Assembly (NCBI GenBank): GCA_022592435.1
Contig: JABYQS010000334.1
Span: forward strand, 1 to 29,833
Source of the DNA: Cerioporus squamosus
Taxonomy: Eukaryota; Basidiomycota; Agaricomycetes; Polyporales; Polyporaceae
Length of the DNA stretch: 29,833 bases
Reading direction: 5' to 3'
Shown here: piece by piece, positions 25,502 to 29,833 of the stretch
Numbering within the stretch: the first letter of the stretch is position 1
How the letters are laid out: each line of letters begins with the position of its first letter
Translations under genes and position numbers: made by a program
Notes under the pieces: model-generated
Told to the model about the DNA's origin: nothing
Databases searched by the model: none
The model's input: the letters and a program-made list of their open reading frames with translations, nothing else

Positions 25502-25967
25502 TCATGTGTTCCGTGTGGTGTGAGTCTCGCGAAATGCGAACAGGATGATGGTGGCAATGTTATTCGCGATAAGGCGAGCCACAGAGCGACGGATGACCTC
25601 CCAGAAGGCAGTGTATGGGTGGCCGGGCATGAAGCTCGGCATCGTACGAACACGGACGGTTTTTGAGGGCGGCAGGGGGGAATCCTCGTGAGCATGGTTC
25701 CGCTGGACGGAGAAAGCCAGCAACATGTTAAACTACGACAGAGACACAGGGTTAGCAGAGCGCTGCAACGTAGAATAACAGAGACTTACAGGCTCGCGAC
25801 CCGCGGACATCCGGAGAATATCAGCGAGCTCTTGTTGCAGCTCAACGTCGCTGATGTAAATCAGAGTGGGGGCGGCGGAATGGACCTTCGAGAGTGTCCA
25901 CAGTGACGGCTTCATACTGGAAGCGGGTGAGGGCGTCCTCTACGTGGTCGGCTGCGACGCGCTCCAT
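25502..25967 (-). CDS. small unknown protein, 113 aa
   Basis: Three exons (25967-25918, 25850-25790, 25732-25502) give a clean frame. Introns are 67 and 56 nt, with a GTATGA donor and CTGAT branch in the first and a GTAAGT donor in the second. The protein starts MERVAADHVEDALTRF. It continues as an acidic helix DVELQQELADILRMSAGREP, then NMLLAFSVQRNHAHEDS, a short basic Pro-containing loop and SFMPGHPYTAFWEVIRR. Near the C-terminus it has a hydrophobic stretch VARLIANNIATIILFAF, possibly a tail anchor or buried helix. No family is recognised. It lies about 220 bp downstream of the Helitron helicase stop, so it might be cargo of that element or a host gene. Additional 5' exons cannot be excluded. 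Confidence 0.55.
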
Positions 25968-26188
25968 GGTGAGGGTGCTTGGGAGTATGGGAGGAGGGTT
26001 AGTGGGGGATATGCGGCGGAGAAGAAGGAGATGTACCGTCTGGTAGGCGGGAATGTCTTGGCGGAGCTCTAAGCCAGAGATGGCAAGGTGGGGATTAGAT
26101 GGACGTGGGGTCGGACTCCGAAGTATGCAGTGCAGTACCTGGCGACCTCAGCGATACAGAGTAAGGAAGGGGGGAGTGTGTGAGGTGC

Positions 26189-29100
26189 TTACTGTATAAG
26201 CGTGTAGACGTATTGGCAGGCTAAGTGTGTACGGGCGGAGAGGAGACTTGAAGGTTGGTCGAAGGATGCGGAATCGGGAATGCAGTAGCGACCAGTGACA
26301 GCGCCGTCGTGGTACCAGCATGAACCCGCCTGATCAAAGTATCGACAGGTGAAGTGCGACCAGCCGAAATAGACTGCACCCGCGAGTCGCCACGTATACA
26401 GTTGATCCTCTATGACTATACGGACTTCCTTCTCGGCCAACAATGTTCCGGACGCGAGGGACTCGAGGACAAGGATGGGTGGAGGCGCGAGCAACGTGGT
26501 GACTGTCGGGGATCGTGTACCACAACCAATACACGGCGAAGCATATCCGGAGGTCAATAGCGCGTCGACGTATTCTTGGGTCGTGATGGACGTTCGCGTG
26601 GGGAAGTATTCGCGGTATAGGACTTCACCCAGGATCCAGACGTAAGAGTCTGACATGCGAGGAACGTCATGGTTCACGAGACCGCAAGACCGGCAAGAGG
26701 ACGCAGCGCGAGAGTACGGTGTGGGACAAGCAAGAAGCAGATAGAAAACCTCCGCTGCAGAGACCTTCCGCTCGCCATGCCGAGGGTAGCTCTGTGGAGA
26801 GGCTGCGTGTAGGACGTCACGGATAAGGTCGCGACAGAGATCGAGCGCGGCAGGAATACGGGAGGCGGTGGGGAAGTGTTGCCGCATGAGTGCAAGCAAG
26901 TTATTACCAGGCGCGATGCTCTGTAGCCATGCATCACCGCGGTCGACATACAGATTCCAGAGGATGGTGAGCACGGCGTCGTATCCGCAGCTCCAGTTAG
27001 CACGGTCCCATAAGATGCCGTGTCGGACCGCGGGTGAAGCCGGCAGACCAGTTGTCGATGGCGGCGCGGGGACGGCTGCAACACCATCTGCAGAATCGGC
27101 GGGGGTCCTAGCACCTTCAATGTCGTATGGAGCTCTATCGCGCACAGCTTGGGGGTTTTTCCTCTTCGGCGCCCTCGATGGTCGCCAATCTTCCGCCGCG
27201 GGACGTTTAGTGCCACGTCGGACGATCGAATCGTCGTCTTCACGAGCGACGTCACTTGGCAGAGCGGGGGTCATGTCTATGGGTGGAGTGAGCTCAGAGG
27301 CCGGTGCTTTGGACCAGTCGAGGGCGGGATGCACGTGCGGAGGCACGAATCTATCACCTTTCCATGCACAGAAGGAGGCAAGCAACGCCGCGCGAGAGGT
27401 CCCATGAACGCTTGGCGGGAGCGTGTTTGCTAGAGAACATTGGGTGATATAATCCAAGAGTTCGAGCTCACGAAACTCACGGCGAAGCGAGCTAGAAGTG
27501 CCGCTGGTAATCTTGGATGTGTCGAACGTGTCAAGGATTAGGGTACCTGCAAGAGATGAACTGCGTGAGAGGCACGTATAAATTGACTGGTGATTTTTGC
27601 AGTACCTGAGGTGGCAGACATTGTCGGGACGGGTTTGTCCCTGACAGGCGAAGTCCGTGACCGCAAAATTGGGTAACACCATGACCTGTTCACGTTGTAC
27701 TTGCACGGCAATGTCGTCAGCAGGTAGGATACATAGCACGGTCTTCTTAGTCTTCGTCAGAGGTATGACATTGGGCGGGAGGCCAGGAAGCTGGACGGGC
27801 CTCGGAGGATTTGTCAATTCCACGAAAAGAGTGTCGAGGGTGAGCTTGCCGCACGGCATGCGGTGAGCATCCCACTTGACGACCCGTGCGGCTGCTCCAT
27901 TCGTTGCGCATAACTCAGTCGCCTCGTTGTACTTCAGTATAACCGGCATCCCTACGCACAACTGGAGAACACCTGCATGATGACCTGTGAGCGTCGGAGG
28001 TATGGTCCATAGAGCTTCCTGTATACGGGGAGCGATGACGTTACTTTGCCTGACGGGATCGACAACGGCATCGTATGCCTTCTGTGCTTGCCGGATGGAC
28101 GCTCCGTCCTTGTTTTTGCCCCAGAGATCATGCGAGTAGAAGCTGAAGAGGGGGACGTTTCGTGCTCTGGCATATTCCCGAACACGATCGGCGTTAATTG
28201 CATCGCGATACGCATTATACGCAGTGATGATGGGTACTTCCCGGAACCTGTCGGTGTGGAGTTCGGATCCTCCCTTCACGGGATCATGAACACGAGTGAG
28301 CAGAAGGGCGACGTCGTCCTTCGTGCATCGTCCGAAGCGCATGTTCTCAAGGGCGGTCCGAAATTTGGCGTCTTCTTGCGACATGCCGTTCTGACGCATG
28401 TTCTGCCTGAGGATAACAACCACCGTGAATTGGTGCCAGAGAGCCTTGCCCATGGCGCAACGCTGAGCGAATTGACTGGAGGCGCAGGACCACTCGCCAA
28501 CGGTGTGACTGTAGAGAGCGGGAGATTTAGGACCGGGCGGTGGAAGCTGCGCGAAGTCACCTGCTAGGATGAGGCTCTTACCCCCGAATGTGTGTCCGGT
28601 ATCCGGGAACGCTTTGGAGAGTCGCGAGTTGATTTGGAAGAGGTCCAGACATGAGATCATGAACACCTCATCCAAGAATACAAGGTCGACACGCAGTAAC
28701 CGGCTGCGAAGCTTTTCTAGGGAGGTGAGCGTGCTTCCTTTCTTATCCGAGTCTATCGATAGCCCGAGGATTGAGTGATAGGTCGAGCCTCCAATGAGCG
28801 ATGCGCTGCTGCCCGTGGGCCCGAGGACGATGAAACGGTGCGATTCGTTGCGCGCCTTGAGGAACTCCATGACCGCGAGCAGTACTCGGGATTTCCCGGT
28901 CCCACCCATGCCTCCCAGATACATGCGCATCGGCTTCTCTTCATGATGGTGAAGGTGCTTGGCGATGAGTACGAAAGCCCGACGCTGCTCAGTGTTCAGC
29001 GTGAATTTCTCCAGGATGCCGTGCAAGAGCAGAAGATGAGGATCTTGAGGTCCGCGACTGATGTCGACATTATGTGCGCGGAGTGAAGCAAGGTCTTCCG

Positions 29101-29833
29101 CGTTGATGACCAGGACGACGCCGGGCAGACCTTGCGGGGATGCTGTATCAGCTGTCCAGGGTGACTGAGTGACGCCCTCGGGACCTCCCTGCCGCTCCTT
29201 TACCACTGCCTGACGTGCAGCCGCGAGGAGTGCCTTCCATTCGATCGGTGATTTTGATACAGTGACAGTGGGGCATGGCACGGAAGGAAGAGGAGCTGAG
29301 GAAACGGTGGTCTCGCCACAGTGCAACAAAGAACGCATAGCATCCATCTGAAGATTTACTTTGGCGGATCGCTTGCCCACGGCTCCTTCCACGAGTAGGT
29401 CGACCAGGGACGTCTCTGTGTGTTCGTACTCATCATTGTCGGGAACGAAAGGCAGCTGATCTGATGGAATTGTATCATAGCCTCCTCCGACCCTCTGATC
29501 ACCATATGCCGCAGTAAAACCGGCCGCGCGACGCTGTGCGGAAAAGTCGTCTCTTGCATCCAGACACTCATATAAAAGGTTCATGTTCCGCATTACTGCT
29601 TCATGCTCATTTCGAAACGGAGTTCTTTCGAATGCTGTGGCCCAGCTTTCCCCCTGCTGATGGAGGTCCATGCCGGCTCGCCATCCTGTCGGGCAGAAGA
29701 GTGTCATCATTACTCTACAGTATTCCTCGCGGTCACCGCGATCAGGACGGGGCAGAGCCTTGCCAACAAAATTAAGGACGTACGCTTTGTTCTCCTGGCG
29801 CAGATAAACCCCATGAGTGCCTCGCAAAGGATG
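26189..29833 (-). CDS. Helitron Rep/helicase, C-terminal part, with a C-terminal USP-like cysteine peptidase domain (5' end beyond window)
   Basis: At least 1,212 residues are open, continuing past the window edge, where the HUH nuclease should lie. Counting from 29827, the linker HGVYLRQENKAYVLNF is followed by a PIF1-type superfamily 1 helicase: GGMGGTGKS (Walker A, about 305-313), VLGPTGSSASLIGGSTYHSI, LVFLDEVFM (about 382-390), LILAGDFAQLPPPG, ILRQNMRQ and the motif-VI-like IYTCLSRSS. A basic disordered linker (about 855-925, GTKRPAAEDWRPSRAPKRK) precedes a domain of about 275 residues. That domain has a Cys box WSCGYDAVLTILW (C947), CRSC and CIGC pairs about 50 residues apart, and a His box SHFTCRYFD...CWYHDG (H1158, D1174). 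This layout matches ubiquitin-specific proteases. Helitrons move by rolling-circle replication. The peptidase could process the polyprotein or remove ubiquitin, and neither is shown. No stop or frameshift is seen, so the copy may be active. Confidence 0.88.
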   Translation of the reverse strand, partial: HPLRGTHGVYLRQENKAYVLNFVGKALPRPDRGDREEYCRVMMTLFCPTGWRAGMDLHQQGESWATAFERTPFRNEHEAVMRNMNLLYECLDARDDFSAQRRAAGFTAAYGDQRVGGGYDTIPSDQLPFVPDNDEYEHTETSLVDLLVEGAVGKRSAKVNLQMDAMRSLLHCGETTVSSAPLPSVPCPTVTVSKSPIEWKALLAAARQAVVKERQGGPEGVTQSPWTADTASPQGLPGVVLVINAEDLASLRAHNVDISRGPQDPHLLLLHGILEKFTLNTEQRRAFVLIAKHLHHHEEKPMRMYLGGMGGTGKSRVLLAVMEFLKARNESHRFIVLGPTGSSASLIGGSTYHSILGLSIDSDKKGSTLTSLEKLRSRLLRVDLVFLDEVFMISCLDLFQINSRLSKAFPDTGHTFGGKSLILAGDFAQLPPPGPKSPALYSHTVGEWSCASSQFAQRCAMGKALWHQFTVVVILRQNMRQNGMSQEDAKFRTALENMRFGRCTKDDVALLLTRVHDPVKGGSELHTDRFREVPIITAYNAYRDAINADRVREYARARNVPLFSFYSHDLWGKNKDGASIRQAQKAYDAVVDPVRQSNVIAPRIQEALWTIPPTLTGHHAGVLQLCVGMPVILKYNEATELCATNGAAARVVKWDAHRMPCGKLTLDTLFVELTNPPRPVQLPGLPPNVIPLTKTKKTVLCILPADDIAVQVQREQVMVLPNFAVTDFACQGQTRPDNVCHLRYCKNHQSIYTCLSRSSSLAGTLILDTFDTSKITSGTSSSLRREFRELELLDYITQCSLANTLPPSVHGTSRAALLASFCAWKGDRFVPPHVHPALDWSKAPASELTPPIDMTPALPSDVAREDDDSIVRRGTKRPAAEDWRPSRAPKRKNPQAVRDRAPYDIEGARTPADSADGVAAVPAPPSTTGLPASPAVRHGILWDRANWSCGYDAVLTILWNLYVDRGDAWLQSIAPGNNLLALMRQHFPTASRIPAALDLCRDLIRDVLHAASPQSYPRHGERKVSAAEVFYLLLACPTPYSRAASSCRSCGLVNHDVPRMSDSYVWILGEVLYREYFPTRTSITTQEYVDALLTSGYASPCIGCGTRSPTVTTLLAPPPILVLESLASGTLLAEKEVRIVIEDQLYTWRLAGAVYFGWSHFTCRYFDQAGSCWYHDGAVTGRYCIPDSASFDQPSSLLSARTHLACQYVYTLIQ

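Noticed and set aside
12213..29833. The two Helitron segments as one gene split by insertion of the island
   Set aside because: Both are on the minus strand, but the N-terminal part lies at lower coordinates than the C-terminal part, the reverse of the order needed. They are two separate copies.

Overview
The window looks like nuclear DNA of a filamentous basidiomycete, most likely an Agaricomycete (a polypore-type genome is a reasonable guess). The reasons are GC-rich coding sequence, many short introns of about 45-72 nt with GTRNGY donors, a Tad1-like LINE, Helitrons of the mushroom type, a MYND-finger gene and several lineage-specific families. No rRNA, tRNA, CRISPR array or bacterial-style operon is visible. 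All exon models were built by hand from splice sites and reading-frame continuity.

Region 1 (1-3870) has an eight-exon multi-pass membrane protein gene (+), a MYND-finger gene (-) broken by one in-frame TAG, a short gene (-) ending in a conserved GDVVLAEC block, and a small GCGCAACTT repeat array upstream of that gene.

Region 2 (4152-10517) is a complete LINE on the minus strand. A perfect 16-bp target-site duplication (4152-4167 and 10502-10517) frames a 6,334-bp element with a 25-nt poly(A) tail. It carries ORF1 (zinc knuckles), ORF2 (endonuclease plus reverse transcriptase) and an RNase H segment cut off from ORF2 by a single TGA. ORF1 and ORF2 are coupled by TAACTATG.

Region 3 (10518-14603) is repeat-rich debris: a degenerate direct repeat, a rearranged 1,3-beta-glucan synthase (FKS) fragment, and the N-terminal half of a Helitron Rep gene with one TAG stop. 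That half carries a retropepsin-like domain, a SAP-like segment and a DUF6570-like region.

Region 4 (14772-25967) is an island of lineage-specific genes. Three genes (14772-15904, 16232-18368, 22398-23336) share the GD[ILV]V.AE-type C-terminal block with the gene at 3075, and a fourth (18843-20000) is a more distant relative. Three others (20147-21043, 21343-22299, 24143-25188) form a second family with an F-box-like N-terminus and a nucleotidyltransferase-like G[GS]...DxD core that is complete in one copy and decayed in the other two. A small unknown gene lies at 25502-25967.

Region 5 (26189-29833) is the C-terminal two-thirds of a second Helitron Rep/helicase, same orientation, running off the window. 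It ends in a cysteine-peptidase domain that resembles the ubiquitin-specific protease fold: a Cys box, two CxxC zinc-finger pairs and a His box.

The most interesting content is the Helitron helicase-USP-like fusion, the retropepsin-like Helitron N-terminus, and the two interleaved gene families between two Helitron copies.
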